DNA from: an uncultured Clostridia bacterium
GTDB taxonomy: Bacteria; Bacillota; Clostridia; Oscillospirales; Ruminococcaceae
DNA: 64,000 bases
Direction: 5' to 3'
Assembly: GCA_947627465.1 (NCBI GenBank)
Contig: CANQWD010000011.1
Location: 1-64,000, forward strand
Shown here: in pieces, positions 16,095 to 24,437 of the stretch
Layout of the letters: every line of letters begins with the position of its first letter
Numbering within the stretch: the stretch's first letter is position 1
Notes under the pieces: model-generated
Told to the model about the DNA's origin: nothing
The model's database searches: none
What the model saw: the letters and a program-made list of their open reading frames with translations, nothing else
Position numbers and translations under genes: made by a program

Positions 16095-17390
16095 ATGAAG
16101 AAAAGACTTTTGGCGCTAATATGCGCTGTTTCGGTAACTCTGTCGCTTACCGCTTGCGGAAACAACGACAGCAGTAACGCTTCGGGAACAAGCACCCCCG
16201 CTGTTTCAAGCTCGGCGACGGCTTCCGACGCGAATTCGGCGGCTTCAGGTGCTGATTCGGCGGCTTCCGATGCAAACTCTGCAGCTTCCGGCGCTGATTC
16301 CGCGGCTTCGGGCGCAGATTCTGCGGCTTCCGACACGGATTCCGCGGCTTCGGATACTTCCGCTGCGGAAAGCACACCCGAGGGCGGCAACACTTCTACT
16401 CACCCGCTTTCCAATAAGAACGCCGACGCGACAACTCAAAAGGTTTACGATTACCTGTGCGACATCTACGGAAATCAAATGCTCACCGGTCAAATGGAAT
16501 CTGAGTGGAAAACCGACAGCAAGGGCAACAAGGCCGAGTATGAAATGGAGCTTATCCAGAACGAATTCGGCAAGCTCCCCGCGCTGCGCGGTCTCGACTA
16601 TATGAACGACGACTACTCCGGCGTAAACGAACGTGCGAAAGCTTGGTGGGAAAAGGGCGGTCTCGTAACCATTTGCTGGCACACAGGCATAGCGGGCAAG
16701 GGCTATGACGAATCCAAAGCCGAAACGCCCGATTTCGACAAGATCCTCACCGACGGCACAGAGGAAAACAAACAGCTTATGGCAAGATGGGATGATTGCG
16801 CGAAAGCGCTCGGAGAGCTTCAGGACGCGGGCGTTCCCGTTCTCTGGAGACCTTTCCACGAGCTTAATGGCGGCTGGTTCTGGTGGAGCAAGAGCGGTCC
16901 CGAGAACTTTAAAAAGTTGTGGATTAAAATGTACGACTACTTCACCAACGAAAAGAAGCTCAACAACCTCATTTGGGTTTATGGCTACACCGGCGATGAA
17001 AACGAGTTTGATACAAACAACGACGGCGAAAAGGAAAAATTTGCGTGGAAAGACTGGTATGTCGGCGACGAGTACTGCGATATCGTCGGCTCGGACACTT
17101 ACGAGTACAACAAAAACGACGCGGGCGGACGCGTGAACAAAAAAGGCTGGGATCTGCTTGACGGAACAGGCTCGACCAAGCCCCGCGCATTCCACGAATG
17201 CGGAAGAATGGGCAGCGCGGACGACTTTAAGAGCACCGGCTGCACATGGCTGTGGTTTATGGTATGGCACGGCGGCAGCTCGCCCGACTACGTAGGCAAC
17301 GCAAATATCGCTCACAACCTCGACAATTTCAAGAGCATGTACGAAAGTGATTTCACGATCACTCTCGACGAGCTTCCCAAGTGGAACTGA
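16095..17390 (+). CDS. GH26 beta-mannanase lipoprotein with Ala/Ser/Asp repeat linker
   Basis: 431 aa from ATG 16095. Signal peptide with lipobox LTAC, then a low-complexity linker (about 35-100) built of seven-residue units of the form SDANSAA/SGADSAA, and a glycoside hydrolase family 26 domain. RPFHELNGGWFWW carries the acid/base Glu (about 256) and the late FHECG Glu (about 368) is the likely nucleophile. GH26 enzymes cut beta-1,4-mannan. The lipid anchor and extended linker suggest it works on the cell surface, with products imported by CUT1 transporters energised by MsmX. No carbohydrate-binding module or dockerin is visible. Own promoter and terminator. Confidence 0.92.
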   Translation: MKKRLLALICAVSVTLSLTACGNNDSSNASGTSTPAVSSSATASDANSAASGADSAASDANSAASGADSAASGADSAASDTDSAASDTSAAESTPEGGNTSTHPLSNKNADATTQKVYDYLCDIYGNQMLTGQMESEWKTDSKGNKAEYEMELIQNEFGKLPALRGLDYMNDDYSGVNERAKAWWEKGGLVTICWHTGIAGKGYDESKAETPDFDKILTDGTEENKQLMARWDDCAKALGELQDAGVPVLWRPFHELNGGWFWWSKSGPENFKKLWIKMYDYFTNEKKLNNLIWVYGYTGDENEFDTNNDGEKEKFAWKDWYVGDEYCDIVGSDTYEYNKNDAGGRVNKKGWDLLDGTGSTKPRAFHECGRMGSADDFKSTGCTWLWFMVWHGGSSPDYVGNANIAHNLDNFKSMYESDFTITLDELPKWN

Positions 17391-17405
17391 TAACAACTTA
17401 AAAAC

Positions 17406-17440
17406 GGGCGGCTTTGCAAATGCAAAGCCGCCTTTGTTTA
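17406..17440 (+). terminator. Intrinsic terminator of the mannanase gene
   Basis: ggcggctttgc / gcaaagccgcc stem then TTTGTTTATTT. Confidence 0.9.
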
Positions 17441-17478
17441 TTTATGTAAAAAATATATACCGGTTATCCGAAAAGGGG

Positions 17479-17507
17479 TTGACTTTTGGAAAAAATGATG
17501 TTATAAT
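17479..17507 (+). promoter_or_regulatory. Promoter of the EAL gene
   Basis: TTGACT 17479, 17-nt spacer, TATAAT 17502. Confidence 0.88.
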
Positions 17508-17597
17508 ATATTGTATACAAAATGCACAAAAAGATTATACGCAGACAGAGTTCATTTGTGTGCTTTGATTAACAAACAGCAAAGGGGGGCGGGCACT

Positions 17598-19532
17598 GTG
17601 ACAAAGAGTATATCCTTTGATATTGCGGGGCTTATTTTGGTGTGCCTGCTTCTTTTATCTACCGTATTCCGCAGGATGACAAGCGGAACGAGCAACAAAC
17701 TGTTTCTGACTTCGGTCATAATGGCGATAATTTCGACCATGTATGACATTTTGGCTGTAACACTGGATAATATGAACAGCCAAAATTGGCCGCTGCTGTA
17801 CGCCGCCCACACAGGATATCTTTTGGCGCACAATATCCAAACGCCGCTTCACGTGCTTTTCGTTATAAGTCTCACGGACACTTGGCATAAAATACGAAAA
17901 AATCCTTTTTTGATGACGATTTTGTTCTTGCCGTATTCCGTTGACGTTATTGCGCTGTTTATCAATCCGTTTACGCAATGCATGTTTTCCGTGGCGCACG
18001 GTTACAGACACGAGTGGCTGTTCAATATTCTGTATGTGAACATTGTGCCGTATGTGGTAATGGACTTGGTTTTAATTATCGTTTACCGAAAGCTGTTCAA
18101 TTTAAGAAAAATTGTGGCGCTGTGCTCTATGGCGACGCTGTGCGTATTTGCAGTCGTTATTCATCTTATTATTCCAACTCAGCTTGTGGAGTGCTTTGCT
18201 ATCGCGATATCATTGTCGATCGTCAGCGTCAGCATTCAGCGTCCCGAGGATTATATTGATTCTTTCACGGGACTTTTGAAGCACAGCGCTTACGGCTATG
18301 ATATGCGCCGCGCGTTTACCAACGGGAAACATGTGCATATCATAATGCTCAACATCGCGAACTATTCCGCCATTCAGAGTATGATGGGCTATGACGCGGC
18401 AACCGATATTTTGAAGATAGTGGCTGAAAAGATACACTTTTTTGACAGCAGCCTGAAATGCAAATCCGCAATGTACTATCTGGACCGCGGACGGTTTCGT
18501 ATGGTTTTCGACGAAAGCCGCCGTTCCAAAGCGGAGGATGCAGCGCAGCTTCTGCTGAACGACCTGAAGCTGCGCTCAAACGTAAACGGCATGGACATTG
18601 ATCTCACGCCGTCGATAGTGCTTGCGCGGTGTCCCGAGGAGATCGAGAGCTTCAAGTCGCTTATGGCGTTCGGTCAGGATTTCCATGAGAAGATCCCATA
18701 CAGCGGCAGCGTGCACCTTGCTTCGGACGTTTATAATTTCAAGGATTTCTCCGTTCGCAACAACATTGACGCCATAATTGAACGCGCGCTTAAAAACAAC
18801 AGCTTCGAGGTCTATTATCAGCCGATCTATTCTATCGAAAACAAACGTTTCATGTCCGCCGAGGCTTTGCTTCGCTTAAAAGACAAGGAGCACGGCTTTA
18901 TCTCCCCCGAGATATTGGTTCCCGCCGCGGAAAGAAACGGAGCAATTCATAAGATCGGTGCGTTTGTTTTCGAGGAGGTGTGTAAATTCATCTCGAGCGA
19001 CGAATACAAAAATCTCGGGCTGGATTACATAGAAGTAAATCTTTCGGTCGCGCAGTGCATGCACGGGGATCTCGCGGATGTGATACTCGGCATTATGAAC
19101 AAGTATCACGTATCTCCCGATTCGATAAATCTTGAAATAACCGAGACAGCCGCGTCCTATTCGCAGCGCGTTATGACGGATAACCTTAACAAGCTGTCCA
19201 ACGCGGGGCTGTCGTTCTCGCTTGACGATTACGGCACGGGCTATTCCAATATGAAGCGTGTGATATCCCTGCCGCTTAAGATCGTAAAACTGGATAAGTC
19301 TTTCGTGGACGAGCAGCACAACCCCAAAATGTGGATCTTCCTGCAAAACACCATAAAAATGCTTAAGGATATGAAAATGGAGATCGTGGTCGAGGGTATT
19401 GAAACGCAGGAAATGGTGGACGCGTTCTCGGAGCTGAAGTGCGATTTTATTCAAGGGTTCTTTTTCTCGAAGCCGATAAACAAAACGGAATTTATAGAGT
19501 TTATCGCGGGCTTCGTTCCGCTCAATGAATGA
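17598..19532 (+). CDS. Membrane c-di-GMP phosphodiesterase (degenerate GGDEF, intact EAL)
   Basis: 644 aa from GTG 17598, chosen because a G-rich ribosome site (AAAGGGGGGCGGG) precedes it and the longer frame has none. Residues about 8-220 hold seven membrane segments, a MASE-type sensor. Next is a GGDEF-type domain whose signature reads DRGRF, so it should not make c-di-GMP. The EAL domain is complete: SAEALLRL, NLEITETA, LDDYGTGYSN, KLDKSF, VVEGIE and IQGFFFSKP. It is therefore predicted to hydrolyse c-di-GMP under control of an unknown membrane signal. Monocistronic, with a strong promoter and a terminator. Confidence 0.9.
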   Translation: MTKSISFDIAGLILVCLLLLSTVFRRMTSGTSNKLFLTSVIMAIISTMYDILAVTLDNMNSQNWPLLYAAHTGYLLAHNIQTPLHVLFVISLTDTWHKIRKNPFLMTILFLPYSVDVIALFINPFTQCMFSVAHGYRHEWLFNILYVNIVPYVVMDLVLIIVYRKLFNLRKIVALCSMATLCVFAVVIHLIIPTQLVECFAIAISLSIVSVSIQRPEDYIDSFTGLLKHSAYGYDMRRAFTNGKHVHIIMLNIANYSAIQSMMGYDAATDILKIVAEKIHFFDSSLKCKSAMYYLDRGRFRMVFDESRRSKAEDAAQLLLNDLKLRSNVNGMDIDLTPSIVLARCPEEIESFKSLMAFGQDFHEKIPYSGSVHLASDVYNFKDFSVRNNIDAIIERALKNNSFEVYYQPIYSIENKRFMSAEALLRLKDKEHGFISPEILVPAAERNGAIHKIGAFVFEEVCKFISSDEYKNLGLDYIEVNLSVAQCMHGDLADVILGIMNKYHVSPDSINLEITETAASYSQRVMTDNLNKLSNAGLSFSLDDYGTGYSNMKRVISLPLKIVKLDKSFVDEQHNPKMWIFLQNTIKMLKDMKMEIVVEGIETQEMVDAFSELKCDFIQGFFFSKPINKTEFIEFIAGFVPLNE

Positions 19533-19589
19533 GGAATGAGCCGCCGCTCTTTACGCTGATTTTCGCGGCAAAATTTAATTTACGGTTTG

Positions 19590-19622
19590 TAACCCCCCCG
19601 CTTTCGGCGAGGGGTTTGCTTT
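19590..19622 (+). terminator. Terminator after the EAL gene
   Basis: aacccc...cgc/gcg...ggggtt stem followed by TTGCTTT. Confidence 0.7.
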
Positions 19623-19758
19623 ATGGCAGTTTTAACAAAATATGCTTTCTTGACAATATTTGACATCAAAGTGTAATATTTCCGAAATTTTCCTGTCTTT
19701 ATATATAACGGGGGGCGGTATGCCGTCGGGGAAATTTGTCTGATTTTGTATTTATATC

Positions 19759-19787
19759 TTGACAATTAACGAATATTGTTGTAAAAT
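19759..19787 (+). promoter_or_regulatory. Promoter of the MBOAT-DHHW-FkbH cluster
   Basis: TTGACA 19759, 17-nt spacer, TAAAAT 19782. A second TTGACA with TAATAT 18 nt later lies about 110 bp upstream. Confidence 0.75.
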
Positions 19788-19866
19788 ATAAAGGTATGGC
19801 TGTGTAATTTTCGCGCTTTCACAATGCAAAGCGTTATATATAAATAATAATTGAGGTGCAATATAA

Positions 19867-21285
19867 TTGATTTTTTCCAGTTTAATCTTCACTTACGCGT
19901 TTCTGCCGATCTGTCTCATTCTATATATGCTCGTAAAACCGCTAAAGGGAAAAAACGCGGTGCTGATAATACTTTCGCTCTTCTTCTACGCATGGGGAGA
20001 GCCTGTGCGCGTGGGACTGCTGATTTTATCGGCGGCGGTGAATTATTTCATCGGTATATGGATAGGCGACGCCAAAAGCGAAAAAGGGCAAAAAGCCGCG
20101 ATCAGCGTGGGATTGGTGTTCAACATAGGTATGATAGCCGTGATAAAATACAGCGGCTTTTTGATGACGAACGTAAACTCGCTGTTTCACTCAAGTCTCC
20201 CGGTGCCGGACATCGCGCCGCTTGCGGGAATAAGCTTCTACACGTTCCAGATAATCAGCTACATAGTAGACTGCTATTGGGGCAAGGTGGAGCCGCAGCG
20301 TAACTTCTTCAAGCTGCTTTTGTACATCTCGCTTTTCCCGCAGCTTATCGCGGGTCCTATTGTTCGCTATCAGACGATCGCCGATGAGATAGAGGACCGC
20401 ACTACGACGCTTCAGGATTACAGCGAGGGATTTTCGAGGTTTATCGTGGGCTTGGCGAAAAAGGTCGTGCTTGCCGATCAGCTTCACAAAATAGTTGACA
20501 GCTTTCTCGGCAGCAGCGGCGTGAGTTCGCTTACGATAGCGGGTTCATGGTACGGCGTTATCGTGTATTCGCTGTACATCTACTTTGACTTTTCGGGCTA
20601 CTCGGATATGGCTATCGGAATAGGACGCATATTCGGATTTCACTTTAACGAAAACTTCAATCACCCTTACCTGTGCGCTAGCATTCAGGAATTTTGGCAG
20701 CGCTGGCACATCTCGCTGGGCACGTTCTTCCGCGATTATTTAACGCCGATAACCTTCTTCGGATACCGCAACAAATACCTAAGTCTCGCCCTTGTGTGGC
20801 TCTGCACGGGAATTTGGCACGGCGCGGCGTGGAATTACATACTCTGGGGAGTTTATTACGGGCTGTTTATCCTGTTTGAGGAGCTTCTCGGCAAAAAGCG
20901 CATTAAAAAGATACCAATCGTCATCAGACATATTTACAGCAAACTCGTTATCATAATCGGCTTTGGAATATTCTACTTCGACGATACAAAGGGCGGCATT
21001 AAAAATCTCGGGCTGTTCCTCAGAAATTTAACTCCCGCGAACCCGAACGGAGCGCTCGGCATCGCGGAGAAGATATCGTTCTGCAACAACCTGTTTCTTA
21101 TAATCGCGGCGGTCGTATGTACGTTCCCGCTCATTTCTTGGTTCAAAAAGCTGTCTGAACGTTCGCTTGCGGCAAAATCCGTGATATCGGTTTCGGGAAC
21201 GGCGGTCTGCGCGGCTTTGCTTATCTTAAGTTCGATACTTATGGTGGACGCGACAACACAAGCGTTCCTGTACTGGCATTTCTGA
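19867..21285 (+). CDS. MBOAT-family membrane O-acyltransferase (AlgI/DltB-like)
   Basis: 472 aa, TTG start behind GAGGTG. About ten membrane segments. The MBOAT signatures are clear: PQLIAGPIVRY, YFDFSGYSDMAIG, EFWQRWHISLGTFFRDYL and LWLCTGIWHGAAWNYILWG with the catalytic His. Such proteins move acyl groups from a cytoplasmic carrier to an extracellular acceptor, as AlgI does for alginate and DltB for teichoic acid. First gene of a tight block: next start 13 nt after its stop. The presence of an ACP gene and DHHW partners downstream argues for an acyl-transfer pathway to a surface polymer. Confidence 0.93.
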   Translation: MIFSSLIFTYAFLPICLILYMLVKPLKGKNAVLIILSLFFYAWGEPVRVGLLILSAAVNYFIGIWIGDAKSEKGQKAAISVGLVFNIGMIAVIKYSGFLMTNVNSLFHSSLPVPDIAPLAGISFYTFQIISYIVDCYWGKVEPQRNFFKLLLYISLFPQLIAGPIVRYQTIADEIEDRTTTLQDYSEGFSRFIVGLAKKVVLADQLHKIVDSFLGSSGVSSLTIAGSWYGVIVYSLYIYFDFSGYSDMAIGIGRIFGFHFNENFNHPYLCASIQEFWQRWHISLGTFFRDYLTPITFFGYRNKYLSLALVWLCTGIWHGAAWNYILWGVYYGLFILFEELLGKKRIKKIPIVIRHIYSKLVIIIGFGIFYFDDTKGGIKNLGLFLRNLTPANPNGALGIAEKISFCNNLFLIIAAVVCTFPLISWFKKLSERSLAAKSVISVSGTAVCAALLILSSILMVDATTQAFLYWHF

Positions 21286-21298
21286 GGAGGTGTTTTAA

Positions 21299-21961
21299 TT
21301 GAGCGATAAGAAAAAATCTTCCAAGAATGTCGAGGAGAAGCCGCGCGACCCAAAGGCTGAAAAGCGCGAGAAAGCTCTGCGTATCGTGAACGTTGCGGTG
21401 CTGACGACGATCTTCGCGGGCATCGCGCTGTTTATGACGTTCGGCAAGCGCCCGAACGTTTCCTACACGGAGAACCGCAACCTCGAAAAACCGCCCGAAT
21501 TCACTTGGGAGGGATATTGGAGCGGATACGTTACCGACCAATTTTCCAAGTATTATAATGATACCGTTCCCGAACGCGCAGCGTGGAAACTCTTTATCTC
21601 AAACTTCCGAGCGCACCTCGGCGTTAAGTACGGAAACGGCGTAACGATAGTCGGCGAGGTTCCCGTTATAGATAATCACTCAAAGCCCGACGACACAAGC
21701 AAACCCGCGAATTCCGTTCCCGAGGTTGTCATTAAGAAACCTGAGGACGGAGGCGCTTCCTCTAACGGAGACGCTTCCTCGAACGCCGTTTCTTCAAGCT
21801 CCAACCCCAAAGTGCCCGCCGTAGTCATTCCAAAACCGAGCGGGACTTCGGATACAACGGAAACAACCGAGCCGACGGAGAGCGAACCCGCTCCCGACAA
21901 TACCGAAAACACGAACCCCAATGTACCCGCGGTGGTCATTCCAAGCCGACCGACCGTGTAA
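21299..21961 (+). CDS. Membrane anchor resembling the N-terminal half of DHHW proteins, with VPxVVI repeats
   Basis: 220 aa, TTG start behind GAGGAGGTG. A cytoplasmic Lys-rich start, one membrane segment (about 25-45), then SYTENRNLEKPPEF and YVTDQFSKYYNDTVPERAAW, the characteristic opening of DHHW/AlgJ-like acyltransferases. The SGNH-like catalytic domain that should follow is missing. Instead there is a Ser/Thr/Glu-rich extracellular tail with three copies of a short motif: SVPEVVIKKP, KVPAVVIPKP and NVPAVVIPSRP. I infer that this is the anchoring half of a split system whose catalytic halves are the three lipoproteins that follow; the repeated motif may be a docking site. Confidence 0.6.
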   Translation: MSDKKKSSKNVEEKPRDPKAEKREKALRIVNVAVLTTIFAGIALFMTFGKRPNVSYTENRNLEKPPEFTWEGYWSGYVTDQFSKYYNDTVPERAAWKLFISNFRAHLGVKYGNGVTIVGEVPVIDNHSKPDDTSKPANSVPEVVIKKPEDGGASSNGDASSNAVSSSSNPKVPAVVIPKPSGTSDTTETTEPTESEPAPDNTENTNPNVPAVVIPSRPTV

Positions 21962-22013
21962 TTCAATATTTCAACAGTATTTTACTTTACATTTCCGAAA
22001 AGAGATAATAAAC

Positions 22014-23180
22014 ATGAAAGCAAAGCCACTGCTTGCGCCGATCGCGCTTTTGGTATGCGCGGCGACGTTGTCCGCCTGCACTGAGGACGTTTCGGAACCG
22101 CAAAGCGCGTTTCAAAGCGTCAAAACCGATTCCGCTCAAAGCGTGATTTTGAGCGGCGGGCAAAGCGACAGTAAAGGCGACAGCCAAAGCTCTGCCGAGA
22201 GCGATAACCGAAGCGTTCGGACAAGCTCCCTGCGGAGCGTGAAGTCGAGCGCACCGCAAAGCGAAATTTCCGCACCCGCTTCAAAGCCTGCCGAAAATGG
22301 CGGCGAGATAATAGGCGCGGAGCTTCGCACCGACAGCGGACGCTGCATAATGCTGCACACTATGGACGATAAATGCGGCGCGAATTACGCAAAATCCGTG
22401 AACGCCTACAAGAAGAAGTTCCCCGATGTGAATATGTATTCGCTTGTCGTGCCGTCGGCTATCTCGTTCTATCTGCCCGAGAAGTTCAAGCATTACGACC
22501 CCGGAGAAAAGGAGCATATTGACGGGATAAACGCGCGGCTGAAAAACGTTGCGCCTGTGGACGTTTATTCGGTTCTGGAAAAACACACGGACGAACCGAT
22601 CTTCTTCCTCACCGATCACCACTGGACGCAATTGGGCGCGTTTTACGGCGCGGAGGAATTCGCCAAAACGGCGGGCGTGGAGTTCAAGCCGCTCTCGGAA
22701 TTTGAGGAAAAGGACGGCGGCAATTTCATCGGCTCGGCTTACGGAAACAGCGGAAACGACCCGCGCATAAAGCAAAATCCCGAGAAATTTATATACTATG
22801 TTCCGAAAATCGATTTCAACACCACATTCTACGAGCTTGACGGCTCGGGCGGACAAGACTTCTACTATTTCGCAGCCCCCGATGAGTTCGACGACTTCGG
22901 CAAGTACTCGCTTTATATGTACGGCGACAGTCACATTGTAAAGCTGCATACTTCATGTAAGAACGGCAGGCGGCTGCTCGTCCTTAAAGAAGCGTTCGCG
23001 AACCCGTTTTGCTGCAATCTGGTAAATTCGTTCGAGGAGATATGGATAGCGGATATCAAGTACATGAAAACGACCGCGACACGGCTTATAAACGACAACA
23101 ACATCACCGATTTGCTGTTTTGCTTAAGCACATTCAGCACGTCGGGCACGAACCAGGAATTTCTTAAACAAATCATGTAG
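22014..23180 (+). CDS. DHHW-family lipoprotein 1, catalytic Ser position altered
   Basis: 388 aa from ATG 22014; the longer frame overlaps the upstream gene. Lipobox LSAC, Ser/Gln-rich linker, then an AlgX/AlgJ-like domain with FFLTDHHWTQLGAFYGAEEF (Asp-His pair about residue 200). In the two paralogues downstream the nucleophile region reads KDSYA or KDSYP; here it is KEAFA, so the predicted catalytic Ser is replaced by Ala. A different GDS (YMYGDSHIV) occurs a few residues earlier. It is probably a non-catalytic partner, or uses the alternative Ser. The next paralogue begins 15 nt later. Confidence 0.8.
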   Translation: MKAKPLLAPIALLVCAATLSACTEDVSEPQSAFQSVKTDSAQSVILSGGQSDSKGDSQSSAESDNRSVRTSSLRSVKSSAPQSEISAPASKPAENGGEIIGAELRTDSGRCIMLHTMDDKCGANYAKSVNAYKKKFPDVNMYSLVVPSAISFYLPEKFKHYDPGEKEHIDGINARLKNVAPVDVYSVLEKHTDEPIFFLTDHHWTQLGAFYGAEEFAKTAGVEFKPLSEFEEKDGGNFIGSAYGNSGNDPRIKQNPEKFIYYVPKIDFNTTFYELDGSGGQDFYYFAAPDEFDDFGKYSLYMYGDSHIVKLHTSCKNGRRLLVLKEAFANPFCCNLVNSFEEIWIADIKYMKTTATRLINDNNITDLLFCLSTFSTSGTNQEFLKQIM

Positions 23181-23195
23181 TACAGGAGAATTATA

Positions 23196-24356
23196 ATGAA
23201 AGCAACAATCAAACAAATCATTTCGGCAATCGCTTTTTTATCGCTTACTTCGGTACTTGCGGGCTGCGAGGAGAAAAACGTGCACTCAGTCGGCGAAAGC
23301 CGCGTTTCAAGTCCGCTTGAGGATATTGTCAAGAGCGAAGCGGTCTCAAGCGCCTCTTCAAAAGCAGTTTCCGACAACATTTTAACGGCGCCGCAGTCGG
23401 AATTGCCATCAGAAACGCAATCCGAAACGCCATCCGAAACTTCCTACACTCCGCCCAACAATAACCAAAAAGGCGAGGTCTCGGACGGCATTCTCGTACT
23501 GGACGACGGGCGCGGCATAATGCTATACGGCATAGGCTACGAGCCGGGGCGCAATTACGCCAAAACGGTAAACGAGTACAAAGAAAAACTCGGTACGGAC
23601 GTGAACGTTTATTCAATGGTCGTTCCCACACAGGTAACGTTCTATATGCCCGATGAATACGCGGAACTTTCCGATAAGGAACTGCCCCACATAGATGACA
23701 TCAACGAACATTTGAGCGGCATTATCCCGATAAACGCTTACGCCGCTCTTAGAGATCACGTAAACGAGGAAATATACTACCGCACCGACCACCATTGGAC
23801 GCAGCTCGGCGCGTATTACGCGGCAAAGGCGTTCGCCGAGACCGCGCAGGTTAAATTCGACGAGCTTTCCGCTTACGACAAGCATGAACAGAGCGGGTAT
23901 GTCGGCACGCTCTACGGCTCCTCAAACGAGGATCCGCGTATCGGAAACAACCCCGAAACGTTTGTGTGGTACGTGCCGAAGCGCGAGGTAAAGACTACCT
24001 ATCTCGACAAAAAAGCGCAGAACGGCTATGAAGGGAACTATTTCCTTAAGCCCGACGATTTCGGTTCCACCGCCGAGTGGAACCTCACCTATATGGGCGG
24101 CGACGCGAATATCGTCCATGTGGAAACGGGGCTGAATACGGGCAGAAAGCTGATGATACTCAAGGACAGCTACGCCGACAGTCTTGCGCCCTGCCTTTTC
24201 GGGTCGTTCGACGACGTTTGGATAGTGGATATGCGCTACTGCGAAACGAGCGCGTTAAAACTCGCGCAGGATAACGGCATAACAGATCTGCTGTTTTGCA
24301 GCTGCACGTTCAGCGCAACGGCGGACAATCAATACAAATTAGCGGAGATAATGTAA
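23196..24356 (+). CDS. DHHW-family lipoprotein 2 (AlgX/AlgJ-like acyltransferase domain)
   Basis: 386 aa. Lipobox LAGC, a Ser/Glu-rich linker to about residue 90, then the domain. The predicted catalytic residues are Asp-His in YRTDHHWTQLGAYYAA (about 198) and Ser in ILKDSYADSLAPCLFGSF, followed by DVWIVDMRYCE. Family members O-acetylate exopolysaccharides outside the membrane with an MBOAT partner. Related to the proteins encoded on both sides over the whole domain, so the three arose by tandem duplication. Confidence 0.85.
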   Translation: MKATIKQIISAIAFLSLTSVLAGCEEKNVHSVGESRVSSPLEDIVKSEAVSSASSKAVSDNILTAPQSELPSETQSETPSETSYTPPNNNQKGEVSDGILVLDDGRGIMLYGIGYEPGRNYAKTVNEYKEKLGTDVNVYSMVVPTQVTFYMPDEYAELSDKELPHIDDINEHLSGIIPINAYAALRDHVNEEIYYRTDHHWTQLGAYYAAKAFAETAQVKFDELSAYDKHEQSGYVGTLYGSSNEDPRIGNNPETFVWYVPKREVKTTYLDKKAQNGYEGNYFLKPDDFGSTAEWNLTYMGGDANIVHVETGLNTGRKLMILKDSYADSLAPCLFGSFDDVWIVDMRYCETSALKLAQDNGITDLLFCSCTFSATADNQYKLAEIM

Positions 24357-24437
24357 TATTCACACGGTTTTAACCGTATTATCACGCGCATATCTTATCA
24401 TAATATAATGGAGAAACATATTCAAGGGGGAAATTCA

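Noticed and set aside
17511-17597. Longer N-terminus of the EAL protein
   Set aside because: The longer frame begins within a few bases of the -10 box and lacks a ribosome site; GTG 17598 follows a strong one.
19580-19765. 61-codon minus-strand frame
   Set aside because: It lies over the terminator and promoter region, without a ribosome site or family.
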